From positions 1-64,000 of the forward strand of contig CALXHP010000006.1 in assembly GCA_944388135.1 (NCBI GenBank): a stretch of 64,000 nt of DNA, read 5' to 3'. Below the pieces are notes generated by a model. The model had not been told where the DNA came from, did not search any database, and saw nothing but the letters and a program-made list of their open reading frames with translations. This stretch comes from an uncultured Gemmiger sp. Lineage in GTDB: Bacteria; Bacillota; Clostridia; Oscillospirales; Ruminococcaceae. Below are positions 37,836-46,281 of this stretch, in pieces. Position numbers and translations under genes: made by a program. Each line of letters opens with the position of its first letter. Position 1 is the stretch's first letter.

Positions 37836-40613
37836 GTGACGACTTCCAAACAGCAGGCTGCCAGGGCCTTTGCCGACTACTGGCAGGGAAAAGGCTATGA
37901 AAAAGGGGAAAGTCAACCCTTCTGGCTTTCTTTGCTCCGGGATGTGTACGGGGTGGAGCATCCCGAACAGTATATTGAATTTGAAGAGCAGGTCCACCTG
38001 GACCATACCAGCTTCATTGATGGCTATATCCCGGCCACCCGGGTGCTGATCGAGCAGAAAGCCCTGGGCAAGGACCTGAACAAAGGCATCCGTCAGTCGG
38101 ATGGTTCCTATCTGTCCCCGTTCCAGCAGGCCAAGCGGTATATTACCGAACTGCCGGTGTCCAAACATCCCCGGTGGGTCATCACCTGCAATTTCAGTAC
38201 CTTTTATGTCTATGACATGGAGCGGCCCCAGGGGGAGCCGGAGGTCATCCGGCTGGAAAATCTGGAACAGGAGTACTATCGGCTGCAATTTCTGGTGGAT
38301 TCCGGCAACGAGCATCTGAAGCGGGAGATGGATGTTTCCATTGCCGCCGGTGAGATCGTGGGCCTTTTGTACGATGCTTTGCTCAAGCAGTATGCGGACC
38401 CGGAAAGCGAACGGGCCCTGAAAAGCCTGAACAAGCTGTGTGTACGGCTGGTGTTCTGCCTGTATGCCGAGGATGCGGGCATTTTTGGCCGCCATGGCAT
38501 GTTCCACGATTACCTGGCGGCCTACGACACCCGGAATATGCGCCGGGCGCTGATCGAGTTGTTCCATGTGCTGGACACCCGGCCGGAGGACCGGGACCCC
38601 TATTTAAAGGATGACGACCCGGAGCTGGCGGCCTTCCCCTATGTGAACGGGGGGCTCTTCTCGGATGAAGAGATCGAGATCCCGCCTTTTACCGATGAGA
38701 TCCGGGAACTGTTGCTGACCAAAGCCAGCGACGACTTCAACTGGTCGGAGATAAGCCCCACCATTTTCGGCGCGGTATTTGAAAGTACCCTGAACCCCGA
38801 GACCCGCCGCAGCGGCGGGATGCACTATACCAGCATCGAGAATATCCACAAGGTGATAGACCCCTTGTTTTTGGAGGATTTGCAGGGGGAACTGGACGAG
38901 ATCTGTGCCGTGGCGGTGGAGCGCACCAAGACGGCCCGGCTGAAAGCCTACCAGCGCAAGCTGGCGTCCCTGACCTTTCTGGACCCGGCCTGCGGGTCGG
39001 GAAATTTCCTTACAGAGACCTACCTGAGTTTGCGCCGGCTGGAAAACCGGGTCCTGCTGGAATTGGCCCACGGCCAGGTGACGATGTATTCCGCCAGCGA
39101 AAGCCCCATTCAGGTTTCCATTGCCCAGTTTTACGGCATCGAGATCAACGACTTTGCGGTGACGGTAGCCAAAACGGCGCTGTGGATCGCCGAAAGCCAG
39201 ATGATGAAGGAGACCGAAAAGATCCTGTTGGTGCCGCTGGAGTTCCTGCCCCTGAAAACCAACGCCTATATTGTGGAGGGCAACGCCCTGCAGATCGACT
39301 GGGAAGAGGTGGTACCCAAGGCAAGGCTGCATTATATTATGGGAAATCCGCCGTTCCACGGCTTCACTTTTATGACAAAAGAGCAAAAAGCTGATATGCA
39401 GGCAATCTTCCCAAGTGTAAAAAATCTTGATTATGTATGTGCTTGGTATAAAAAAGCATCAGACTATATAGCTAATACCAAAATAGAAGTCGCCTTTGTC
39501 TCAACAAATTCGATAGTCCAAGGAGAAACCGTTTCACGGTTTTGGGATTTTATGTGTGGAGACATCATTAACTTCGCATACAAAACATTCGTTTGGGATA
39601 GTGAGTCAAATGAAAGGGCTCATGTACATTGTGTGATAATTGGATTTTCAAAATTTAGCCGTTCTGAAAAATATTTGTATGACAATGGCAGACCTACTTT
39701 GGCAAAGAATATAAACTATTACCTGTTTGATGGTGAAAATATACTTGTTCGTAGTAGGAACAAGCCTATTTGTAATGTACCTAAAATGATTTACGGAAAT
39801 AAACCTGCTGACGGCGGCAATCTAATCATCGAGGATGAAGATCTAAATGATTTTATTTCCCGCGATCCTAATAGTAAGAAATTTATTTACCCTTTATTGG
39901 GAGCATCCGAGTATATAAAAGGGAAAAAGAGATGGTGCTTGTGGCTAGTAGGGGCCTCACCGAATGAATTAAAGAAATGTCCTCTTATCTTGGAGCGCGT
40001 TCGGAAATGTAGGGAAGCTAGAGAAAGTAGTATAGCAGCAGGGATAAGAAAATTTGCAGCAACGCCAACGCTCTTTGCACAGCGTACTCAACCTGTAGAT
40101 AAAAACTTTATTGTTGTCCCGCGTGTTTCATCACAGGCACGTCGGTATGTTCCGATAGGCTTCATAAACGCGGGTACAATAGTAACAGACAGGGTTCAAA
40201 TCATTCCAGATGCATCGCTATACGATTTTGGTGTTATTATTTCCAATGTACATATGGCATGGATGAGAACTACTTGTATGAGACTAAAAAGCGATTACAG
40301 TTACTCCAAAGATGTTGTCTATAACAACTTCCCCTGGCCCGACCCCACCGAGGCGCAGAAGGCCAAAATCCAGCAGACCGCTCAGGCCATTCTGGATGCC
40401 CGGGCCCTCTACCCGGACAGCAGCCTGGCCGATCTCTACGACGAACTGACCATGCCGCCGGAACTGCGCAAGGCCCACCAGGCCAACGACCGCGCCGTGA
40501 TGCAGGCCTATGGCTTCGATGTAAAAACCATGACCGAAAGTTCCTGCGTGGCCGAGCTGATGAAACTCTACCAGAAAAAGGTGGCCGAACTGGACGCCAA
40601 AAAGAAATCCTGA
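37836..40613 (+). CDS. MmeI-like type IIL restriction-modification enzyme
   Basis: 925 residues from GTG 37836, preceded by AAGAGGTG; MmeI itself is about 919. An N-terminal nuclease domain with Asp then ExK (FIDGYIPATRVLIEQKALGK) is followed by a helical linker. A gamma-class N6-adenine methyltransferase carries motif I (LDPACGSGNFLTETY) and motif IV (MGNPPFHGF). The target recognition domain and a C-terminal helical part (NNFPWPDPTEAQKAKIQQTA) follow. One polypeptide cuts and methylates with specificity set by one recognition domain. From about 39365 to 40315 the DNA turns A+T-rich while both flanks are G+C-rich, indicating that the recognition segment was exchanged. The recognition site is not predictable here. 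Confidence 0.92.
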   Translation: MTTSKQQAARAFADYWQGKGYEKGESQPFWLSLLRDVYGVEHPEQYIEFEEQVHLDHTSFIDGYIPATRVLIEQKALGKDLNKGIRQSDGSYLSPFQQAKRYITELPVSKHPRWVITCNFSTFYVYDMERPQGEPEVIRLENLEQEYYRLQFLVDSGNEHLKREMDVSIAAGEIVGLLYDALLKQYADPESERALKSLNKLCVRLVFCLYAEDAGIFGRHGMFHDYLAAYDTRNMRRALIELFHVLDTRPEDRDPYLKDDDPELAAFPYVNGGLFSDEEIEIPPFTDEIRELLLTKASDDFNWSEISPTIFGAVFESTLNPETRRSGGMHYTSIENIHKVIDPLFLEDLQGELDEICAVAVERTKTARLKAYQRKLASLTFLDPACGSGNFLTETYLSLRRLENRVLLELAHGQVTMYSASESPIQVSIAQFYGIEINDFAVTVAKTALWIAESQMMKETEKILLVPLEFLPLKTNAYIVEGNALQIDWEEVVPKARLHYIMGNPPFHGFTFMTKEQKADMQAIFPSVKNLDYVCAWYKKASDYIANTKIEVAFVSTNSIVQGETVSRFWDFMCGDIINFAYKTFVWDSESNERAHVHCVIIGFSKFSRSEKYLYDNGRPTLAKNINYYLFDGENILVRSRNKPICNVPKMIYGNKPADGGNLIIEDEDLNDFISRDPNSKKFIYPLLGASEYIKGKKRWCLWLVGASPNELKKCPLILERVRKCREARESSIAAGIRKFAATPTLFAQRTQPVDKNFIVVPRVSSQARRYVPIGFINAGTIVTDRVQIIPDASLYDFGVIISNVHMAWMRTTCMRLKSDYSYSKDVVYNNFPWPDPTEAQKAKIQQTAQAILDARALYPDSSLADLYDELTMPPELRKAHQANDRAVMQAYGFDVKTMTESSCVAELMKLYQKKVAELDAKKKS

Positions 40614-40626
40614 TACCTGCACAGCC

Positions 40627-40660
40627 AAAAAGCCGGGAGTGCAAGCTCCCGGCTTTTCTG
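40627..40660. terminator. terminator after the MmeI-like gene
   Basis: AAAAGCCGGGAG-TGCAA-CTCCCGGCTTTT, a bidirectional hairpin with T-tail. Confidence 0.9.
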
Positions 40661-40821
40661 TTGGTAAAGTGTTGGACGGTGGGAATCTCCCGCGCCGCCC
40701 TGTCCCGGGCGCGGGCACCCCGCATCGCCAGGGGGCCCTTGGGGCGGGCCCCGCTGCCTCTGCGGCCCGCGGCCCTGCTCCGGCTCCCTGCATCCGCCGC
40801 AGGCGGCGGTCGCCTTTGCAG

Positions 40822-40980
40822 CAATTCCCGTACGGAAACAAAAAATTCCCCCAGCCTAATGGGGCTTATTTTTGGTGACCCGTACGGAGAATCTCCCGCG
40901 CTCTAAAAACGCTCCGCAGGAGCGTTTTTGCCCGCCGGAGCGGACGGCGGGCACGAGCTGTTCGATTCCCGTACGTCGGC
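40822..40980. repeat. tRNA-3'-end mimic hairpin unit next to tRNA-Glu
   Basis: Fragments of the tRNA-Glu 3' end recur downstream of the gene (minus-strand sense): an inverted T-arm copy (CGTACGGGAATCGAA, about 40975-40961), hairpins with AAAACGCTCC/GGAGCGTTTT and CCCGCCG/CGGCGGG arms, then a direct copy of the end with CCA (CCGTACGGGTCACCA, about 40886-40872). A further partial inverted copy lies near 40836-40826. The order matches the unit beside tRNA-Met. From 40660 to 40820 I see only G+C-rich DNA without a supportable gene. Confidence 0.65.
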
Positions 40981-41002
40981 CCAAACCGCATAGATAAAAA
41001 GA

Positions 41003-41034
41003 AAAACATCCTGCTCCCTTGAGAGCAGGATGTC
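41003..41034 (-). terminator. terminator of tRNA-Glu
   Basis: On the minus strand ACATCCTGCTC pairs with GAGCAGGATGT and is followed by TTTTCTTTTT. Confidence 0.88.
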
Positions 41035-41035
41035 T

Positions 41036-41110
41036 TGGTGACCCGTACGGGAATCGAACCCATGTTACAGCCGTGAAAGGGCCGTGTCTTAACCGCTTGA
41101 CCAACGGGCC
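41036..41110 (-). tRNA. tRNA-Glu (TTC)
   Basis: A 75-base gene including encoded CCA. Acceptor GGCCCGT pairs with ACGGGTC, with one G-U pair. The anticodon loop CTTTCAC gives TTC, and the T loop is TTCGATT. Confidence 0.93.
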
Positions 41111-41203
41111 GGATAGAATACAAGATTTCGCTAAAACAGCAAGCAACCCACCGGCCACTATTGCAACCGGTCCCCAAGTATTTTAGCGAAACCTTGTAAT
41201 CTG

Positions 41204-41280
41204 TGGTAGCGGTAACTGGATTTGAACCGGTGACACTTCGGGTATGAACCGAATGCTCTAGCCAACTGAGCTATACCGCC
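41204..41280 (-). tRNA. tRNA-Met (CAT), elongator type
   Basis: 77 bases with encoded CCA. Acceptor GGCGGTA pairs with TACCGCT, the first pair being G-U. The anticodon stem TTCGG/CCGAA encloses loop TTCATAC with CAT. It is upstream of tRNA-Glu on the same strand and probably co-transcribed. A CAT anticodon could also belong to a lysidine-modified tRNA-Ile2, but the body looks like tRNA-Met. Confidence 0.88.
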
Positions 41281-41456
41281 ACATATCTTTCGCCTATCAA
41301 AAAGCGCTCTATTATTATACGAAGTCAAGGGCTTTCTGTCAAGTAGTTTTTGCAAATTTTTTGAAAAAATTCACGCGGGTTGTAACATTTTCGGCGCTGC
41401 CTTGTGGAACAGAAGGGCTCATGGTATACTGAACTCAAAAAAGGAGGCCCTGCGCC

Positions 41457-42191
41457 ATGAAATATTCCCTGCTCTGGCTGCTGCCCGCGGCGGCGCTGGC
41501 CCTGGCGGCTTGCACCCCGTCGGCTTCGTCGGTCCCTTCCTCCGCTGCCACGGCGGAAACCCCCCTTTCCACCCTGGCACCCGACCCCACCGAACCCCCC
41601 GACGCCACCCCGGCGCCCACGCCCCAGCCCACCCCGGTGCCGGAAGAAACAGTAAAACAACGATATATCGAAACATTTACCGCGCCGGATCTGGACATCG
41701 ACACCACCGTCACCGCCAACGGCTGCACCCTGACCCTGGAGGACAGTCTGGACACCGAGCCGGAACTGCTGGTGTACAGCAGTTTTGTTGACCGGGTCAA
41801 CGGGGATCTGGACCAGCTGGACACCCTGCTGGGAGAGGACCTTTCCTTTGTGGGGGCGATGGAGACCGAAGCCGCCGAGTTCCAGCGGGGGCAGGGGGGC
41901 ATGGCCACCCAGACCATCCACGAACTGCACACCATGACGTGGCAGGAGGTGGAAGGCGCCTCGGACTACACACGCGCCCAGCTGCAGCAGTATCTGGCGG
42001 ACTACGACCTGCAGCAGTGGACGATGGTGGCGGTGGACCTGGACTGGACCTACACCCCCGAGAAGGAGGCCGCCGGTCCCCAGCTGCCCGCAGGCCGGTA
42101 TCAGCGGTATTTTCTGTTGGGCAGCCCCTCGGGCAGCAGCGACCTGAAACTTTACAATCTGTACTGGGAGGATTTTTACCCCCAGACCTGA
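41457..42191 (+). CDS. lipoprotein of unknown function
   Basis: 244 residues behind AAAAAAGGAGG. A lipoprotein signal peptide ends at LALAAC. A Ser/Thr/Pro-rich spacer of about 45 residues follows (including TPAPTPQPTPVPEET), then a domain of about 150 residues with TFTAPDLDIDTTVTANGCTL, FVDRVNGDLDQLDTLLGEDL, a Glu/Gln-rich middle, and a C-terminal YQRYFLLGSPSGSSDLKLYN with YWEDFY. I recognise no family. It should be displayed on the outer face of the membrane. It stands alone between tRNA genes and serS, with its own terminator. Confidence 0.8.
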   Translation: MKYSLLWLLPAAALALAACTPSASSVPSSAATAETPLSTLAPDPTEPPDATPAPTPQPTPVPEETVKQRYIETFTAPDLDIDTTVTANGCTLTLEDSLDTEPELLVYSSFVDRVNGDLDQLDTLLGEDLSFVGAMETEAAEFQRGQGGMATQTIHELHTMTWQEVEGASDYTRAQLQQYLADYDLQQWTMVAVDLDWTYTPEKEAAGPQLPAGRYQRYFLLGSPSGSSDLKLYNLYWEDFYPQT

Positions 42192-42196
42192 CTATA

Positions 42197-42234
42197 CAAA
42201 AAAGGCATGGTCATTTGACCATGCCTTTTTCTTT
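42197..42234. terminator. terminator after the lipoprotein gene
   Basis: AAAAAAGGCATGGTCA-TT-TGACCATGCCTTTTT, a long bidirectional hairpin. Confidence 0.92.
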
Positions 42235-42259
42235 AGTTCTTTCTTTGCAAAGAAAGAAG

Positions 42260-42298
42260 GCATCGGCATCGGCGGACATGTGCCGACCGATGCCGATT
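42260..42298. repeat. dispersed hairpin repeat, copy 1
   Basis: CGGCATCGG-(CGGACATGTGC)-CCGA-CCGATGCCG type stem-loop. A related copy with the shared core CGGCGGACATG-C/T-GCCG lies at 44703-44736. Just upstream, TTTCTTTGCAAAGAAAG (about 42240-42256) is a separate palindrome also seen at 46.2 and 52.2 kb. Confidence 0.6.
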
Positions 42299-42435
42299 CT
42301 TCTAGAGCAAAAAGCCGCGTTCGAGTCGCCAGGTATGGCATGAGAACGCGGTTTTTTGCGATGGTGGGAATCCAAAGGGGAGGTGCAGGAGATGCGGCGC
42401 AGCCGCTGAATCCGAACCTCCTCTTTGAAGAAGAA

Positions 42436-43743
42436 TTACTTCTTGTTGGGCACCAGCAGGGCCTTGCCGCCCATGTAGGGGCGCAGCACCTCGGGGATGG
42501 TGACGGTGCCGTCGGCCTGGAGATGGTTCTCCAGGAAGGCGATGAGCATCCGGGGCGGGGCCACGCAGGTGTTGTTCAGGGTATGGGCCAGCTGAGGCTT
42601 GCCGTTTTCGTCCTTGTAGCGGATATGCAGGCGGCGGGCCTGGGCATCGCCCAGGTTGGAGCAGCTGCACACCTCGAAGTACTTCTGCTGACGGGGGCTC
42701 CAGGCCTCGATGTCGCAGCTCTTCACCTTCAGGTCGGCCAGGTCGCCGGAGCAGCACTCCAGCTGACGGACGGGGATCTCCATGGAGCGGAAGAGCTCCA
42801 CCGAGTTATGCCACAGCTTGTCGTACCACATCATGCTGTCCTCGGGCTTGCAGACGACGATCATCTCCTGCTTCTCGAACTGGTGGATGCGGTAGATGCC
42901 GCGCTCCTCGATGCCGTGGGCACCCTTCTCCTTGCGGAAGCAGGGGGAATAGCTGGTCAGAGTCAGGGGCAGCTTGGCGCCGTCCAGGGTCTGGTCGATG
43001 AACCGGCCGATCATGGTGTGCTCAGAAGTACCGATGAGGTAGAGGTCCTCGCCCTCGATCTTGTACATCATGGCGTCCATCTCGGGGAAGGACATAACGC
43101 CCTTCACCACGTTGCCGTGCATCATGAAGGGAGGAATCACGTAGGTGAATCCCTTGTCGATCATGAAATCCCGGGCGTAGGCCAGCACCGCCTCGTGCAG
43201 ACGGGCGATGTCGCCCAGCAGATAGTAGAAGCCGTTGCCCGCCACGCGGCCGGCGGAATCCAGGTCGATGCCGTCAAAGCTCTCCATGATGTCCACATGG
43301 TAGGGGATGGGGTAGTCGGGCACCACCGGCTCACCGAACCGCTGGACCTCCACGTTGTGGCTGTCGTCGGGGCCGATGGGCACGCTGGGGTCGATCATCT
43401 GGGGGATGGTGTACATGATCTCCTGGATCTTGGCCTGGAGTTCGGTCTCCTTGGCTTCCAGCTCCTTCAGACGGTCGGCCTGGGCGGTGACCTGCTTCTT
43501 GACCTCTTCCGCCTCGGCGGCCTTGCTGGGGTCCTTCTTGGCCTGGCCCATCAGCACGCCGATCTGCTTGGACAGCTTGTTGCGGTTGGCCCGCAGGTCG
43601 CTGGCCTCGCCGATGGCGGCGCGGTACTCGGCGTCCAGCTTGATGACTTCGTCAACAAGGGGCAGCTTGGCGTCCTGGAACTTCTTGCGGATGTTCTCCT
43701 TGACGGCTTCGGGGTTTTCACGGACAAAGCGAATGTCTAACAT
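42436..43743 (-). CDS. serS: seryl-tRNA synthetase
   Basis: 435 residues. An N-terminal antiparallel coiled-coil arm (RANRNKLSKQIGVLMGQAKK, then RLKELEAKETELQAKIQEIM) contacts the long variable arm of tRNA-Ser. The class II catalytic domain shows TSEHTMIG, motif 2 (SPCFRKEKGAHG then GIYRIHQFEKQEM) and motif 3 (NNTCVAPPRMLIAFLEN). It charges tRNA-Ser with serine in the cytoplasm. The ribosome site is GAGGAGTGTTAAAGT. It lies 36 bases after parB, so it is probably the last gene of the par operon. Confidence 0.97.
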   Translation of the reverse strand: MLDIRFVRENPEAVKENIRKKFQDAKLPLVDEVIKLDAEYRAAIGEASDLRANRNKLSKQIGVLMGQAKKDPSKAAEAEEVKKQVTAQADRLKELEAKETELQAKIQEIMYTIPQMIDPSVPIGPDDSHNVEVQRFGEPVVPDYPIPYHVDIMESFDGIDLDSAGRVAGNGFYYLLGDIARLHEAVLAYARDFMIDKGFTYVIPPFMMHGNVVKGVMSFPEMDAMMYKIEGEDLYLIGTSEHTMIGRFIDQTLDGAKLPLTLTSYSPCFRKEKGAHGIEERGIYRIHQFEKQEMIVVCKPEDSMMWYDKLWHNSVELFRSMEIPVRQLECCSGDLADLKVKSCDIEAWSPRQQKYFEVCSCSNLGDAQARRLHIRYKDENGKPQLAHTLNNTCVAPPRMLIAFLENHLQADGTVTIPEVLRPYMGGKALLVPNKK

Positions 43744-43779
43744 ACTTTAACACTCCTCGATATTCTATGGAATGGGGAT

Positions 43780-44664
43780 TCAGGATTCCGGGTCGTACTG
43801 GCCCAGCAGACTGACAAATTTTTGCAGCATCTCGTCGCTGTAGAAGTCGATCTTCAGGCTGCCCTTGCCGTCCTTGTACTCCACATGGACTTCGCTGCCG
43901 GTGACTTCCTTCAGGGCAGCTTCCACCTCCACCGCCCGCTTGGGACGGGTGAAGGCATCGGGTTTGGGCTTGGGGGCCCTGGGCGGCTTGGACAGTTTCT
44001 TGCAGAGGGCTTCGGTCTGGCGGACGTTGAGCCCCTTGCCGGTGATCTCCTCGGCGGCGGTGCGGATGAGGTCCTCACTGGGCAGGCCCAGCAGCACTTT
44101 GGCGTGGCCGGTGGTGAGCGCCCCCGCGCTGACCTTCGCCCGGACATCGTCGGGCAGGGCCAGCAGCCGCAGGGAGTTGGTCACCGAACTGCGGCTTTTG
44201 CCCAGCCGCTTGGCGGCGGTCTCCTGGGTGAGGCCGTACTTCTCGATGAGCTGCCGGCAGCCCTCCGCCACCTCGATGGGGTCCAGGTCCTCCCGCTGGA
44301 GGTTTTCGATCAGGGCCAGGGCGGCGGCCTGTTCGTCGGTGACATCCTTGATGAGGACCGGCACCTCGTCCAGTCCCGCCAGCCGGGCTGCCCGCCAGCG
44401 GCGCTCCCCGGCGATGATCAGATACCCGGTGCCGATGCGCTTGGGCCGCACCGCGATGGGCTGCAGCAGACCGTTCTCGGTGATGCTGGCGGCGAGCCCC
44501 GCCAGGGCCTCGTCGTCAAACTTCTTGCGGGGCTGGTCGGGGTCGGGCTCGATCTCCCGCAGGGGCAGGGTGGTGACGCCGGCGTCGTCGGCGGATGTCT
44601 CGGGCAGGTCGGCAAAGAGGCTGTCCAGTCCTTTGCCCAGGCCGCCCAGTTTGCGTTTGGCCAT
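43780..44664 (-). CDS. parB: chromosome partition protein ParB/Spo0J
   Basis: 294 residues. It opens MAKRKLGGLGKGLDSLF, the usual ParB leader. Then come the CTP-binding N-terminal domain (REIEPDPDQPRKKFDDEALA, NGLLQPIAVRP, GERRWRAARLAGLDEVP, ENLQREDLDPIEVAEG), the helix-turn-helix (LTQETAAKRLGKSRSSVTNS) and a C-terminal dimerisation domain (GKGSLKIDFYSDEMLQKFVS). It loads at parS and slides as a clamp to organise the origin region. Unusually, 345 bp of repeat-like DNA separates it from parA. Confidence 0.96.
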   Translation of the reverse strand: MAKRKLGGLGKGLDSLFADLPETSADDAGVTTLPLREIEPDPDQPRKKFDDEALAGLAASITENGLLQPIAVRPKRIGTGYLIIAGERRWRAARLAGLDEVPVLIKDVTDEQAAALALIENLQREDLDPIEVAEGCRQLIEKYGLTQETAAKRLGKSRSSVTNSLRLLALPDDVRAKVSAGALTTGHAKVLLGLPSEDLIRTAAEEITGKGLNVRQTEALCKKLSKPPRAPKPKPDAFTRPKRAVEVEAALKEVTGSEVHVEYKDGKGSLKIDFYSDEMLQKFVSLLGQYDPES

Positions 44665-45009
44665 AGATGCCTCCTTCCGGCTTGGGAAAATTTTTAATAC
44701 CGTCGCTGTCGGCGGACATGCGCCGACGACAGTGACACCTCCAGGGAAATGAAGACCAAAATTGTGTGCGAGGAGCCCGCGACGAGTGCGCGGTTTTGGC
44801 CTTCATTTTGTCGAAGGCTGCGGCGCCGCGCGCTGCCTGCGGCAGAATCAGCGCGGCAGAGCAGGGGCAGCGGTCGCAGAGTGCAAGCGCCGTTCCAAGG
44901 CGCGCCGCAGGATGCGGTTACCGCAACCCGTACGCCAAAGGGGGAAATAGCCGCGTCAGGCACCGCCGTGCGCGGCTGTTGCCCCTCTTTGAAGCGCGTC
45001 AGCGCGCGT
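44665..45009. repeat. 345-bp non-coding, hairpin-rich insert between parA and parB
   Basis: No supportable gene. It starts with a hairpin repeat related to 42260-42298 (CTGTCGGCGGACATGCGCCG, 44703-44736). It continues with a G+C-rich stretch containing short inverted repeats. parA and parB normally touch or overlap, so this looks inserted. Confidence 0.55.
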
Positions 45010-45774
45010 TTATCGTTCGTTGTTGTTCAAAAATTCCCGGGCCAGCTCCATGTAGGCTTCGCAGCCTTTGCCGCTGGGCTCGTAGAAGTTGATGGGCATC
45101 CCGAAGCTGGGTGCCTCGCTGAGGCGCACCGACCGGGGAATCACTGCCTTGAACACCTTGTCGCCGTAGTACTTCTTCACCTGGGCTACCACCTGCATGG
45201 TAAGGTTGAGCCGCCCCGAATACATGGTGAAGAGCACCCCTTCGATGTCCAGATACCGGTTGTACTTTTTGCGCACCGTCTTGAGGGTGTTCATCAGCTC
45301 GGTGAGACCTTCCAGGGCGAAGAACTCGCACTGGAGGGGGATGAGCACGGTATCGCAGGCGCAGAGGCCGTTGATGGTGAGCAGGTCCAGGGAAGGGGGA
45401 CAGTCGATGAAGATATAATCGTAGAGAGGCACCACCGGGGCCAGCACGGTGCGCAGCCGCATTTCCCGACGGGGAATGCTGACCAGCTCCACCGCCGCGC
45501 CCGCCAGCTGGGTGTTGGAGGGCAACAGGTCGGCGTTGTACTCGGTCTTGACGATGGCATCCCGCACATCATCGTCGTCGATGAGGCAGGTGTAGACGTC
45601 GGCCTCCAGCTTATTTTTGGAGACACCGTAGCCGGAGGTGGTGTTGCCCTGGGGGTCCAGATCCACGATGAGGACCTTTTTGCCCAGCGCCGCCACGCAG
45701 GCGCTCAAGTTGACGGCGGTGGTGGTTTTGCCCACGCCGCCCTTCTGGTTTGCTACCGCGATGACTTTAGCCAC
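45010..45774 (-). CDS. parA: chromosome partition ATPase ParA/Soj
   Basis: 254 residues from GTG 45774 with AACAGGAGGA six bases upstream; the longer frame to 45870 has no such site. Deviant Walker A ([20 protein letters not shown]), A' motif (KVLIVDLDPQGNTTSGYG) and Walker B (YDYIFIDCPPSLDLLTINGL) are complete. It cooperates with ParB in origin segregation and may tune DnaA activity, as Soj does. A perfect parS lies 115 bases upstream of its start. Confidence 0.96.
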   Translation of the reverse strand: MAKVIAVANQKGGVGKTTTAVNLSACVAALGKKVLIVDLDPQGNTTSGYGVSKNKLEADVYTCLIDDDDVRDAIVKTEYNADLLPSNTQLAGAAVELVSIPRREMRLRTVLAPVVPLYDYIFIDCPPSLDLLTINGLCACDTVLIPLQCEFFALEGLTELMNTLKTVRKKYNRYLDIEGVLFTMYSGRLNLTMQVVAQVKKYYGDKVFKAVIPRSVRLSEAPSFGMPINFYEPSGKGCEAYMELAREFLNNNER

Positions 45775-45881
45775 GGCGTTTCCTCCTGTTTTTTTGGTAA
45801 ATTCGGGCCCGGAAAGGGCTCCACGACCTATTATAACACAGCTTGCCCCTGTAAAAAAGGGTTTTGCCATAAAAAATCCCC

Positions 45882-45911
45882 CCGGGAATGTTCCACGTGG
45901 AACATTCCCGG
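45882..45911. promoter_or_regulatory. parS: parS site 1, upstream of parA
   Basis: TGTTCCACGTGGAACA at 45889-45904 is a perfect 16-bp parS palindrome. It is embedded in a 30-bp perfect palindrome with outer arms CCGGGAA/TTCCCGG. It should nucleate ParB loading. Confidence 0.93.
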
Positions 45912-46281
45912 AGGATGTATGAGTGAACCTGCCTTTCTTATACAGAAAGAAGGCAGGAAAGAAAGTTCCGGCATACCCCGGCAGGACCTGGGGGCAGGCC
46001 CTGCCGGGGCGTGTATAGGGAAAATGGGGAAAAGGGGATGGCTAAATAGAAACGGGGGCGGCGGGAAAATTTTTGGCAAAGGCTCCCGGGGATAGCGCGC
46101 GAAAATGAGACGCCGGTTGTTTGGCGGTATCCCATCCGCGGGCTATAAGTTTAAAGTTTCTTTGCAAAAGGCTGCCGGTGTTGCAGCGTGAAGTCGAGAC
46201 ACCAGCCTTTTGGAGGTATCCCCTTCACGGGTCAAATGGTTAAAGTTTCTTTGCCCACTTTCTTTTCAAAGAAAGTGGGGA
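45912..46281. repeat. hairpin-rich spacer between parA and noc-like gene
   Basis: Contains stem-loops CCTGCCTTTCTT/AAGAAGGCAGG-type (about 45928-45957) and CCCCGGCAGG/CCTGCCGGGG (about 45979-46012). A partial (46128-46161) and a full copy (46215-46280) of a dispersed 65-bp repeat follow. No gene is supportable. Confidence 0.6.
46215..46280. repeat. dispersed 65-bp repeat, copy A
   Basis: GGTATCC, ACGGGT, AAATGGTTAAAGTTTC and TTTGCCCACTTTCTTT followed by its inverted arm. It ends at the stop of the noc-like gene. Copy B is at 52213-52277 beside the aroD stop. The terminal CACTTTCTTT/AAAGAAAGTG palindrome may act as a transcription terminator for the adjacent minus-strand gene. Confidence 0.75.

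Noticed and set aside
40284..40906. Frames of 80-185 codons around the MmeI-like gene end
   Set aside because: Antisense to the enzyme C-terminus or inside G+C-rich repeat DNA; Arg/Pro/Gly-rich composition typical of spurious frames.
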